A stretch of 64,000 bases of DNA from Kudoa neothunni (lineage: Eukaryota; Cnidaria): NCBI GenBank assembly GCA_964304625.1, contig OZ199838.1, forward strand, positions 13,268,001 through 13,332,000. The letters run 5' to 3'. The notes below the pieces were generated by a model. That model was not told the origin of the DNA and did not search any database. It was given only the letters and a program-made list of their open reading frames with translations. The first letter of the stretch is position 1. Every line of letters begins with the position of its first letter. The translations under genes were made by a program, and so were the position numbers. Positions 50,071-61,969 of this stretch are shown one piece after another.

Positions 50071-50405
50071 TACAGCTTAACAAATACGAGAAAGAACGGG
50101 CCTTCTTAAATAGTGAAATAATGACACAGGACGGAAAGTGCACAATAACCTTTATTTATTGTGCAGATTTATGGGTTGATATGATCAATGTAGAATCAAA
50201 TTTACTGGAAAAGTAAGCATACAAAACCGGGACAAAATTGCTCCTAACATAAATACTAAAAAACTAAAATATAATGAGCTATTTGACAAGAAAATGCATT
50301 AGTTTAGAGCGAGTTAAAAATAAACATTAATTTAAAGATTATGAAAACCACATTGAATATGACAGCTAAAATATCAAGTCTACGAAGAAGGTGAAAACGA
50401 TGGTA

Positions 50406-51540
50406 TTAATCAGCAAGACGTCTTCCGGAGCCCCATGAATGTCCTCGAGTATTGGAGGTGCCGGCTGTTTGCTGGTTTCTTGCATTGAAAGCATTAAAAG
50501 TTGCCTGAGTGGGTCTATTTTCAATAACGTTTGGAAAAACTTTTTTTCTTAAGAAATGGCGAACAAATGCAACAGAAATTCAAATAAAATCTTACATCCA
50601 ATTCGGAGTGACTATAAATTCTCGTCCTCCAAATTCGACGGGATATTTGTAGGTAAGGAAAAAATAAATATGACCGACAACTATACCAATAAGTGTGGTC
50701 AATCCTCTTGAATTAATAAGTTTAAATCAAATAAAAACGGTGTTCAATACCCGAAAAATAGTATGAACTCCATGGCAAAAATAAGATACGGTAAATACAT
50801 AGCCTAAAATCAAGTCAAAGACGATAAGAACTTAAAAATGAGGATGTAATGTATTGCCTTTATCCGTAATCCAAACAGAAAAGTCACATCAGTGTCAGCA
50901 TTTAGCTGGGCCCAAATGTACAGAATAGACATCACCAGAGATTCCCATATGAACTATTCATCATATTAAAATTTGATAATTTGAAACACATATCAACCTC
51001 AATCGGCACTATAAACAACGATATCACCTAATAATATCAATTTTCAAAATTTATTTCTCAAATTCATCTTTACCCAAAGCAAAGAAGAGCAAATCAGAAG
51101 TAGATAGAAATAATCTCCTTCTCTTTCCGAATAATCCCCTATATATGGGAAAACAAATTATTGCAATTATCAGTCCTAATAATGTGTGTGGGTACCTTTT
51201 TGAAGTGAGCCAGATATAGTATATAAAAAATACATTGTGATAAGGAACGAATAACCGCCACCACCTCTTGGTGTCAAAGGAAAAGTGATAGCGCTCGTAA
51301 AAAATCTCCACACCTAATAATTCCAAAAAATCAATCAAATCTCTTAAGAACAGTAGCAACTTGAAAGTTTTGAACAGCATTCTCATAGGTTAAAGCGAAA
51401 TAGTTGTAAAAATTGGGATTAAATCTCCCCGAAAGCGTGAATATTAATGAAAGTATAAACCAATATTTGGTTATCCTTGGCATGGAATGGACAAAATTTT
51501 CCATCACACTTGAACCATTGTTACCACCAGTTGCTGACAT
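50406..51540 (-). CDS. DERL1: Derlin-1, ER dislocation channel subunit
   Basis: Derlin-1 is a rhomboid-like ER membrane protein that helps move misfolded proteins to the cytosol and recruits p97/VCP. Model, reverse strand: 51540..51361, 51313..51196, 51138..51074, 51027..50998, 50953..50858, 50803..50751, 50706..50596, 50547..50406. This gives 264 residues, against 251 in human, with all phases agreeing. Landmarks are PRITKYWFILSLIFTLSGRF, NFQVWRFFTSAITFP, GYSFLITMYFLY, SILYIWAQLNADTDVTFLFG (the WAQ-N rhomboid-like motif), AMYLPYLIFAMEF, VVGHIYFFLTYKYPVEFGGR and the C-terminal HSWGSGRRLAD. The last is the p97-binding SHP box in its usual place. The N-terminus is about ten residues longer than in human. 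Intron 5 starts with GC (AAG|GCAATA) instead of GT; the others are GT-AG and 42-63 bp long. The gene lies 1.7 kb upstream of UBXN6 on the same strand. Confidence 0.93.
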
Positions 51541-52256
51541 TTTGATTGTGCTTGCGCATTCATGAAAAGATTACAGTAATCATGCGATTTCCATTAACGT
51601 CGCAGCTTCTACAGACGAATGATACTAAAAAATAGATTAACAAAATAAAATTTAAGTATTGGAATGTATATGATAAACATATTATATTTAATGTGGCTCG
51701 ATTAAACACTACCAAATACATTCTGTTATATGTTTCCAGCGGTAATCTATTTTACATTCTCCCAAAGGATAAAATTTTGAAATAATGATTTGTTTGATAC
51801 TGGAACTAAAGTTGATTTAATATCGATATCACCTCTATTTAGGGATATAAATATTTAATTCGATATTGCGGCTATTAGTACGTGAATTTAGTCCTACCTC
51901 TTTCTTGCTGACTGTTACCATATGACAATATTTAATTGGTTGGAGCCCTTAATTAAATTTTTTTTAAATTTTCGCAAAAGCTTTTAGCTTTATAAACCTT
52001 AAACATTCCGTTGTTTTTAAATATATATTCTTATTATATGATTTTCAGGCATGAAAGGGTTAATTTAAGTAGATAATATTTAGTTAGAGGTAGATAGGGT
52101 GCCGTATTTATTTGTAAAAAAGTGGAATACAATAGAATAGATTAGGAAAATGTGGACTATATTAATGAATCGATACCATTTTGTGTCCATTTAATTTAAA
52201 AAATATTAGATTTAATAATAAATTGGCAATTAAAATTTAGTTCGAATTATTTAGAC
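51541..52256. other. Upstream of derlin-1, nothing recognised
   Basis: This is presumed promoter and intergenic sequence. It has no gene or bounded repeat. Confidence 0.35.
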
Positions 52257-52631
52257 CAGGGTTTATCAACCATTTTTTTAATTTACCCGCTCGACCTAGT
52301 GAAACATCCAAGTTTGCCCGCTTAAATTGGTAGTCAAATTCAGACCTAGTTCAAGGTTGTATACTTATTTAAGTATTATTAGGCTATATCTCCAAAAGAT
52401 AAACGAGGCATAAAAGAAAGACTGATAATAGTGTTGTACATAATTGTTAAATATTTATTCCTAAAAACATTTTAAGGATTTCAGCCAACATCCAAATTGA
52501 GTAAATTAGCCGGAATAATATAATTCCATAAAAAAATCCTTAAATACGTAACGAACCATATTTTGAAAAAATTGCCCATATCCGATTTTGAAGTCGCCTA
52601 ATTTACCCCTGTTATTTAAAATTTATTCCTG
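52257..52631 (-). mobile_element. hAT MITE, third copy, with target duplication
   Basis: The left end CAGGGTTTATCAACC mirrors the right end of the copy at 31,579-32,216, and the interior aligns in reverse (for example AAACGAGGCATAAAAGAAAG). The flanks ATTTAGAC (52,249-52,256) and ATTTAGAA (52,632-52,639) match at 7 of 8 positions. The right end is worn. At 375 bp it is shorter than the first copy. Confidence 0.8.
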
Positions 52632-52639
52632 ATTTAGAA

Positions 52640-53974
52640 CTCCTGATTTTGACGAAAATCACTCGAATCCTTATATAATTAAATTCTCAACTTATATACG
52701 TGTAAATTATTATATAGATATTGTTATTATTAAGTATTGAAAGTTTTCAGTATTTGCTGTTGTTAGAAAAAGAGTGGTACAGTAAACTTCCAACTATCCG
52801 AAGTTACACATCTGCGAATTCCATATGGACTGAATTTTTTAATTTATGAATTAAAAATAGGTAATAAATAAAATTATATGTGAAATCCTGCCGACGACCA
52901 AGTACAAGCAATTATGATCTAAAAACAACAGAACCTAAATAAAACGACATTTATGCACTTATTTTATTTTCAAATATCATGTACATTATTATTTTTAAAT
53001 GAGTTTATTACCTTTGTGAGATTGTTAACTTCAATTAAAGTATAATTTTGAAAAATGAAATTCCTAAAAAAATTATCTTACAAAAATTTAATAGAATATT
53101 TTTGTAAAAAGCATATTATATATTTAGGTTATTGGAAAATATAATAGAAAAAAATTTATAAACTAATAATAATACTTATGCAGCGTATTTTACGATGTTT
53201 AAAATAACCGAAATCGTCTACAAAATGTTACACTATATAAATGTAAGAAATTAGTCTCTTACACATTCTACATTTAATAAACTAATTAAATTATATAATA
53301 TATCCAATTCATTTAATTTCATAATTCAAATATTTGTAGATGGAATAATAACTCTTCGGATATTTTATATTTTTTTACAACTCACTTTCTTTTGGATGAG
53401 TTTAAATTGTGGTATAGATGAATTATGCGCAATAATAATTATTAGATAGTGGGAAAATTTCAATAAATAGTAAATTTTAAAAACAATTTCTAGTTTAAAC
53501 AATGATGGTTAAATTGGATGCGCGAGTGTCACAATGAAGTGGATTTTTGTTGATTGCCTTTAAAACAAGCGATAATCTCTTTGCATTATGATTTGATTCA
53601 ATAGTTTAATGTTATTTGTTATCTTTCCGAATATTTTTCAATTTTATTGTTAAATAATACAAGAGGTAAAATAATTTGATGTACAGTATTTCAACATCAA
53701 CTTGTAACCGACTCACGCAGTAGAGTAAAATGTCTGGCACCCTGCTTAAGTGAGGTTAAAAATTTCAATTATTTTGATGATCATTTATCAAAAAATATTA
53801 TTCTTTGATATAAAGAAGAATCACATTTGATTTAGAATCCCCGTTAAAATTTCCGTTTTTAGTGATCAATAATTAATACGTTGGTGTGTCTACCGCCATT
53901 TATATTACTGCATTAGATAGATTAAGCCGACAAAGTATACTATTTAAAGCTTAGCGACCGCTCATCGTTAAGTC
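52640..53974. other. Intergenic, nothing recognised
   Basis: No supported gene or bounded repeat is seen before the Merlin relic. Confidence 0.35.
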
Positions 53975-55060
53975 TGCCGTGAATGATTTCCCGAGAAGGT
54001 CTTTTGATAATATTTTTATCCACAAGAATAACTCCATCCATTACCTCATCGCCATTGATATATTTAAAGCATCAAATAACTGTATTAAGTGTCATGGTAC
54101 CCATCATTTTATATATCGAAAAAATTGGCGATGCTGTTCGAAATTGTGTAGAAAAGACACTTCCATTTTTGATTCGACGTTTTTCAGTAATATGAAAACT
54201 AAACTACATGATTTTTTGGAATTACCATATTAATGGTTGGTGGGAGTAAAAACCGTTAACCTGGGCACAATTACCGGACATTCGTCTCAAATAGTAACTA
54301 ACTATTGTTATTATCTTCACCAGTTGGTAGCGGATAGTTTAGACTTTGAAGACATAGTTATTGGAGGAGAGAACATAGTTGTAGAGATCGATAAGTCCAA
54401 ACTTGGCGAGGCGGAGCCTAACAGATGGCACGGCGTTAATGGTGTTGATATCTCGCGAGGATAGAAACCCAATATAGTAAATAAAAATGTAACTTAAGTA
54501 GAAGAGATAGTGAACGTATTAGTAGAATAGTAGTTAGAATAACGAGAACTAATTAATGTTTATGGGAATCAGCACACCCAGCTGATTGGGTGTGATAATA
54601 TAGGTCCATACTAATAGTGTCCTTTAGGATCATAACAAATGAGGCCTGGGTTCTTTGAGGTGTAGAAAGAACACCAAAACGAAAGATGTTTTTGGTAAGG
54701 GTTCCTAACAGAACCACTAAGACTCTTACCAAAAAAAGCAAGACTTACGTCCATCCTGGCTCTATTATTATAACTTATTGTTTCACAAGTTATGAGGCAT
54801 TACACAATTTCTACACTCACCTCATTGTGAATCACAGTATAGAATATGTGGATAATACCACAGGAGCTCATACAAATACCATTGAAAATACTTGGGGTGC
54901 TATCAAATATAAAATATCACCAAGAAATAGGACATCTTCGGTTAATGAAGATGGTTCTGTCAATATGGATGGTATCAACGAATTTCTCGGTGAATTTAAA
55001 TGGAGAAGGAAAAAAATCACGATTTATGTGATGGCTTTATATCCTCGTTAAAACAAATTT
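53975..55060 (+). pseudogene. Merlin (ISXO2/IS1595-like) transposase
   Basis: The N-terminal part has a zinc-ribbon-like pattern (CIKCHGTHHFIYRKNWRCCSKLC). It is followed by the ISXO2-like DDE domain: NIVVEIDKSKLGE (first Asp), GSIIITYCFTSYEA and TGAHTNTIENTWGAIK (Glu), then EFLGEFKWRRKK. The second catalytic Asp, normally in IITDC, is Tyr here. Stops and frame changes separate the parts (frames at 53,979, 54,237 and 54,686). Merlin elements are related to bacterial IS1016/IS1595. Terminal repeats were not found, so the limits are those of the coding traces. Confidence 0.8.
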
Positions 55061-55489
55061 CAGTTTTCTATCACTTAGATTTGTATTTTGTTATGTTTTT
55101 TATAGTTGTATATATCTGTCGCATTAATACTTTGTTAAATGAGGATTGAGGGTTTATATCAAAGTTCAGCCTTTGAATTACTTATTATTCAAAATGTATA
55201 TTTTCGGATTGAAACGAACGTTTAAAAGTTTAATTAAAACTCACATTGATAAAATTTTGATTTTATCAATGTAAAAAAAATTATATTCACCACTTGATGA
55301 TATAATTTAAAATCATTCTATACAAATGAGTTTTTTCAACATTAATACTAATAATAGAAACAATGGAATTGTTACATCCCAAAATATCTGATTATAGTAG
55401 AAGAAAACATGTGATTCTAAATCATATGTCGGCGCGAAATGAATACCTAAGGGAATAACACAAGCCTCAATAATATTATTGCTGAAAAT

Positions 55490-57030
55490 ACTTTCTTCAA
55501 CATTGGAGTTTCAATTAACAGTTTTGAAGAACATAAATTGAAAATGGAGGAGTTCGAATTAAATGGCCTGAGCAGTTTATCCATATTAGATTCTAAAACC
55601 ATTGAAACTGCAAAGAAGCGATGTGATAGAATATTAAATCTAGCTCTTCAATATTACCAAAGAAAATATTGTTGTATTAATGGTTGAAAAAATGTTAATT
55701 TTTCAAAAACTTAATATATGTATGAATATTTATAGTAATATTGTCTATTACTTAAGAGAAAGCGATCTTCTGGCCAAAGAAATTCAAATTCTTATTTTAA
55801 AGGATGCCCTATGTTTTATAAATTTTTAATAGATACTGATCAGCTTTACAAACCTAAATCGAACAAATCAGAATTTTTTGTAAAAAAACCTAATATTTAA
55901 TTATATGTATCAATATCACGATAATTTATAATTAACTCAGAAATTTCAAAGTTATGCTATCATTTGATCGATATGTTGAAAAATTTCCTCAATCGAAAAA
56001 AGATCATCTAATGTAAAGCATAGTATTCTATTTCATCAGATTTTTTCGACATTTCCAGAAAAATAAAATTCTCTTTCCGTAAAAATGTTAATCAAAGTTA
56101 GATAAAGTAAAGATATGCTATATTTTCTGATGGAATTAAAAATATTTTGCCGACAAACAATGCTCAAAAAGGCGATTATTGATAATTTAATTAATCAAAC
56201 TGTGTTTTTGAGCCAGTTCAATTCCTTTAATTTCAAACAATTTTATTGCAGTTTTTAGTTTGATCTTTGAATAAAACGTAGCAAGTATACCCAGATGAGG
56301 TTTTATTTTTATGTACGACCATTCTTTCATTAATTAAAAAAAAACCAACTAAAGTTGAAGTTGATTTTATTTTTTAACTTTTAGAAGTTAACGGAAATTC
56401 AAAGGTTATCCAAGTTAAGTCGTTTCAAGAAAAAGGAAAGTTTATTTCTCTAACAAATTTAACCAGCATGAAATATTAAATGTAATTCCACTCAAAGGAT
56501 GTAGAATTTTTACAAACTCTAAAAAAGAAACAAGGGACATGTATAGAAATATTGGAAAACGGAGAAAACTTTCAGTTTATTTTTTAAAGATTCGAGCATG
56601 AAAAAATCCTTCACGCATATCTAGAAATTATTTTTATCGATGTTACCTACAAGCTACTAGATTCAAAGCTCCTGTATATTTTGTTACAATTATAGACCCT
56701 AAGGGAACAACTGAGAAAGTGGCGACCGAAATACTTGTAGAAGAAATCGAAAAAGTTTTCTATTGCCTTATTAAAACAATAAAAAAACAAAACTTAATAA
56801 TGGAAACTAACATAAAATTCTTTCTTACAGATAAAGACATAGTTGAACGAAAAGTCATAAAACAAATTTTTCCAACCGCAGATTTGCAAATATGTTTGTA
56901 TCACGTTCTAAAATATCTCAGTCTTGTTTTAATGTTTCAAATTAAACGAAACATTAGCCACGGGAACAATTCTTTGATGCATAATATAAAAATTTCAAGT
57001 CCAGCATTTTTTAAATTAAATTACAAATAA
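55490..57030 (+). pseudogene. Mutator-like (ZSWIM3-type) transposase relic
   Basis: The N-terminal domain at 55,490-55,690 reads FFNIGVSINSFEEHKLKMEE...LDSKTIETAKKRCDRIL...YYQRKYCCING. This is the same fold family as the frame at 9007. The catalytic part at 56,630-57,030 reads FIDVTYKLLDSKAPVYFVTI, then FFLTDKDIVERKVIKQIFPT and DLQICLYHVLKYL, matching the MULE/ZSWIM3 domain with its first and second Asp. The stretch between is largely unreadable and the SWIM finger is missing. No terminal repeats were identified; the left side of the nested piggyBac begins at 57,161. Confidence 0.7.
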
Positions 57031-57979
57031 GTAGATATATATCCAGAATTGGAAAAAAATATTTTAATTATGGATTAAAGTTAAATAATGGATGATCATA
57101 TAATACCATATTTATTGAAAACGTAATATTTCATCCAATATCGTCAAAGTTACACTTTAACCTTACACGCATATCAAAAACGACTATACACCAAGCAGTT
57201 TTGGGGTCCAAGAGGACCCCAGATTTTTTATTGTTTATTTTGATACATAATATTGTGAAATACAATTATATTACTTAAAAAAGTTTTTTACCAGCACGAT
57301 AACAAAATAATCATAATTTTCATGCGACCCGACGACAGTCGAAGTTAGCCGACCATTTATTAATTTATTTCAAGTATTTAAACATTAATAAAATTATTTT
57401 TAAATATACTCTATGATTTTTTACAATGTTATCTAGATACTTAAAGAATAGTAGAACTTAGAAAAATTGTGATAATATCTTAAAATACATATGTTCTCTT
57501 GTAGCAACAAGATTCTGATTTTACCAATTCTTATAATTTTTAATGAGATTTTTTTAAAATAATAGAAAGTAAAATATTACATAGTTGTTGTTAATAAAAA
57601 AATTAGGAAAATAGATCGTTACGAGCTCACCTATGAGCCAATCATTCATTACAAAATATATATATTAATAATTAATTATTTGATAATTAATATGATCCTC
57701 AATTAAGCGAAAAATAAATCAAAACTAATAAGGAAGTGTATAATATAGAACAGAATATACAGTGACTTATGGGTCGTGCGCAATTATGGGTCATACGTAA
57801 TATCGCAATAAAACATAAATTAATAATCTTTTGGTAATATAATTTTGACTATGTAAACTTTATTACAAAATGAACGTATTATACAAATTAAACTTTAGAC
57901 AACTTAAAATATCAATAGTTTTTATGCATTTTATGTGCCATGCGCAATTTTGGCTTGGGCGTCGGTAGCTAACAAAAAA

Positions 57980-59151
57980 AATTCCTAACCCTAACGAAAA
58001 AGTAGAAATTGTCAAACACTACGAAAAGATATCGAATAAACCAAACGCCAAATCGGAATCAATGAAGGCCTTCGACGTAAAAGCAAGATATTACTTGAAT
58101 ATTATCCTAAACAATAAAGACAAGTTGCTTAAGCATTATAACGACAGTTCTGTTTCCGAATTAAGAAAAACCCTTAAGAAAGTAGAATATATAGATATCG
58201 ATCATCAAGTGAAAGACTGGATAGAGCTCATGAGAGCGAAAAATATAGAATTTTCTCAAGAAGTTATCATCAATAAAGCCAATGAATTCCTTGGTGATGC
58301 CTCAAAGGAAACACCTTTGTCTACTGGCTGATTTTATGGCTTTATAAAAAGATTTAATATCTCTCGTAATACATTTTTCGGCGAATCTAAATGTGTAAAC
58401 AATATTGTCATCGAGGAATGGAAAACCAAGGTGGGCGAAATCCCTAAGAGCTGGGAGCCTAAGGATATTTTCAATACAGACGAAACAGGCTTGTATTATC
58501 AGCAACGAAAAAGTTATTAATATTTTTATGTGTTATATATCTTGTGTGGGTAGAGGATATGTATTCGCTAACGAGGTAAATAAAAATGGGTGCAAACAAT
58601 AAAAAAAAAGAATAACTGCCTTATTTACCTGCTCTATGCTTGGAGAAAAATTAGACCCATTAATAGTAGGTAAGTTTTCAAAGCTCCGTTGTTTTGGATC
58701 AATTAAAAAGCCGCCGTTGGATTATGAAGCAAACACTAACGCTTGGATGACAGAGAAAATATTTTCCCAGTTCCTCATTGGGTGGAACAACAAATTAATT
58801 ATGTCAACAAGAAAAATTTTGCTTTTTCTTGACAACTGCCCCTCACACCCTAATTTGAACCTTTCCAATATTACTTTATGTTTCTTCCCACCCAATGCTA
58901 CTAGCGTTTTGCAGCCTCTTGACCAAGGGATAATCAACAATGTTAAAGTAATTTATAAGAAACATTTAATGGAGTCTCTTATACAGAGCGTGGAGGCTGT
59001 ATCGACAAAATGCGAATTACCCAAAATTTTGGAAGCGATGTTTCTGTTGAAGAATTCATGGGATCATGTAAAAACCGAGACAATTGTAAATTGTTTTAAG
59101 AAGTCATTTTTTTCCATGCCAAAAAGAATTAGAAACTTTCACAGCAAATGA
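57980..59151 (+). pseudogene. pogo/Tigger transposase, broken
   Basis: The parts in order are a helix-turn-helix (EKVEIVKHYEKISNKPNAKS...ARYYLNIIL), a CENP-B-like second DNA-binding region (VKDWIELMRAKNIEFSQEVI), and the DDE_1 domain. The last reads DIFNTDETGLYYQQRKS (first Asp), RKILLFLDNCPSHPNLN (second Asp) and CFFPPNATSVLQPLDQGIIN, with the third Asp in PLDQG. All three catalytic positions are present. The gene is broken by a stop at about 58,329 and frame changes around 58,340-58,640. After the inserted piggyBac a further acidic C-terminal stretch continues at 61,521-61,858 (RMEEEVNIIIRNPEV...). Confidence 0.88.
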
Positions 59152-59171
59152 AAATCTAACCATCGAATTAA

Positions 59172-61516
59172 CACTTGTACTTACACTCTGGGTCCAATGG
59201 ACCCAGAGCATGGTTGTTGTTTATATTATGGCTCTCTCAATAGAGTCAGAAAGTCAAAATTTAGTGTAGCTTCCTAAATATTTAGGTTGTATTTTTATTT
59301 ATATTTATATGATCTAATAATGTTTAAGTGGTTTGTTATTTAATCGAAAAAAAGTTACACCCTCTTATGTACAAACTGGGTCCAATGGACCCAGTAGAAT
59401 AACTTGACAATTAACGTTTTTATACAAATAAAAACCAATACAAACAATAAAAAAACAAAATATATTTAATGGAGAAATCTGAAAATCCAGATTTGACGGT
59501 AACAAAATAAAATATCCCTAAGTAATTGCACCTTTGTTTGTTTCGAGCCATGTTTAAAAATTATAGGTTGTTGCATACTTTACAATAACTTATAAAATTT
59601 TTAAGTATAATATTAATTTATTATAAATAAAATTATGGTTTTCTACGCTAAAATATCTAGGAATAGTTATTACCAAGGATAGTAACAAATTAATCTTTTA
59701 TCGCCCTCGTGTCGCTGCTAATCCGTGGAGAATGTTAACCCTTGATGATGCAATAAAAATGATTATGGAAAACTCAGAAGATTCTAACGTGGATGAGAAT
59801 TTTTCTTCTGATGAAGAAATAGACAACGTTATAGAAGAACCAGTTTCAAGCTATTCGGAGAATATTTCTGATACTGAACAATCTCAAGAGGAAACTCAAT
59901 TTTCAAGAGACAAATTTATTAAATGAAAGTCACAAATACCAACTAAGGTGGTTAGAACACTTAACTACAATATTGTACCAAATTATAGATCTAGAATCCC
60001 AAACGAAGTTAGGGAAAAAATATTTTCACCATTGACTTCATTCATAAGTTTTATTGGAGATGATATTATTTTAAAAATAATAACTTCGACAGACACATTT
60101 ATGGAAAAGAGAAACAATAAAATAAAACTTAACGATTCTGATGTTTGGAAATGGATAGGTGATAATTTATATTTTGGAATAATATCATATCGGAGATATA
60201 GAATTATCTCTGAAAATATTCGTTTCGATAACCGCGTAGAGCGTGACCTTCAGAGAAAAGACACACCAATTAGTTTTGTATGGGATTTATTTATAAATAA
60301 TTGCCAAAATAACTACATACTATCAGAGCAATTAACAGTGGATGAACAGCTTTGCACAACAAGGGGTCGTGTGAATTTTAAAACTTATATACCGGGTAAA
60401 CCCGGAAAATATGGCATCAAAATTTGGGTTTTGGCGGGTGCTATAAATGCTTACTTGTGTAATGCCCAAATTTATACAGGAAGATCATAAAATGGTCTGA
60501 GGGTAAATCAGGGGGAACGAGTTGTCGGAGAACTCGCAAACCTTTACCTAGATAAAGGTAGAACTATAACAACTGACAATTTTTTCACCAGTTTAAACCT
60601 GGCAAAATATTTTAGAGGCCGTAAGACAGCCCTAGTTGGAACTGTGAGAAAGTCACGTAAATTTTTACCTACGTGCTTTCAACAGAATAAAAAAGAAGTT
60701 GGATCTCAGTTTCTTTTTCATGATAAAATCACTCTTGTTAAGTTTTGTGAAAAGCCAAATAAGTCTGTTTTGCTTCTCAGTTCTCTACACAATCACAATT
60801 ACATTGAGGAAGATGGGAAGCCCGAAATAGTACATTACTATTACCAAACTAAGGCTGGCGTCGATGTTCTTGATCAGCTTATTCGATTCTACACTGTAAG
60901 GAGAAGACCTCTAAGATATCCACTTACAATATTCTATAATATGGTTGACATTGCTGGTTATAACTCAATGGTTGTATATTTGGAAAAATATATTGAATTT
61001 AAGTTAAAATAAAAAAACCGTACAGGGCGGCAATATTTACAAAATTTAGTTGATGAAATTGTTGAAGCATACGGTAACGATAATAGTGACCCTTCGCTTA
61101 TCGAACCATCAAAAATCTATAGAAGAGTGAAAAAAGATGCCGGTTGTGCTCCTACATAGCAGACATAAAAACTAAGACGATCTGTTCTAAGTGCGGAAAA
61201 AACGTTTGTAAACGACATTATTCAGTTTTATGTAAGAATTGCCATTGATTGTTTATGTTTATTATAAAACTAAAAATTCACACTAGTATATTTGTACTGT
61301 CATCCACGTCAGTAATGGAGTCGTGTTATATCTTGTTTTTTACAGCTTTGCGATAAATTATTAACATGATATTAAAAATAAACCAATAAGAAATTTTCTT
61401 TTATATTTATGGCATATTTATAATCAGTTGAATAGCGTTAAGTCCAATTTTACCGGCTGGGTCCATTGGACCCAGTTTGTGCAATAGTGTGATTTTTTGG
61501 GGCGTACGTACGAGTG
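59172..61516 (+). mobile_element. piggyBac element (inner, youngest layer of nest)
   Basis: Exact TTAA flanks (59,168-59,171 and 61,517-61,520) surround inverted ends beginning CACTTGTACTTAC and CACTCGTACGTAC. The perfect palindrome CTGGGTCCAATGGACCCAG occurs at 59,188-59,206 and 59,376-59,394, and once with a single change at 61,457-61,475. The element is 2.35 kb, full piggyBac length. It sits inside the pogo element, so it is the last of the three to arrive. Confidence 0.92.
59732..61250 (+). pseudogene. piggyBac transposase, nearly whole
   Basis: One reading frame runs almost the whole way, interrupted only by in-frame stops (59,924, 60,488, 61,010 and two near 61,157-61,165). It starts with an acidic stretch (EDSNVDENFSSDEEID). 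The catalytic domain follows, with EQLTVDEQLCTTRGR (first Asp), TITTDNFFTSLNLAKYF (second Asp) and TKAGVDVLDQLIRFYTVRRR (third Asp). The C-terminal cysteine-rich finger follows in another frame (CSKCGKNVCKRH...CKNCH). All catalytic Asp are kept. The light damage fits a recent arrival. Confidence 0.9.
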
Positions 61517-61969
61517 TTAAGAGAAAGGATGGAAGAAGAAGTCAATATAATCATTAGAAATCCAGAAGTTTGTGCTGCTGATGAAGCGGATAGCGATAAT
61601 ACTAGTATTCTTTCACACCATGGCAGGATAGAAGCAGAATCTGATAATGATTCTATTGAAGCTGTTCCCGTTTCTGATAAGGATATGTTTAAATATTTGT
61701 CCTGTATAAGGAGATATTTTAAAACAAAAAGCCCACAAACGTTAAAGCAAATAACAAAATTCGACGATCTAATTTTAGGAACAGCTGCATTACGAATTAC
61801 TTTTAAAGTAGCAGTAGTTAAGTACGCTTTTTATGAAAATATTACGTATTATTTTTAATCTTTGTTTTATTCGCATGCACAAAGTTATGTGTGGCGCGTA
61901 ATGACTTTGATTTCCCTTTTGATTGCGCAAGACCCATAAGTCACTGTAGTTTGCTAATCATTTTTTATT

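Larger units (their letters stand above)
57760..61946 (+). mobile_element. pogo/Tigger element (middle layer of nest)
   Basis: The ends CAGTGACTTATGGGTCGTGC and, complementary, GACCCATAAGTCACTG are flanked by TA (57,758-57,759 and 61,947-61,948). The right subterminal part is shared with the short copy at 36,750-37,446. It is inserted just beyond the transposase of the outer piggyBac and is itself split by a second piggyBac at 59,172-61,516. Without that it would be about 1.84 kb. Confidence 0.9.
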
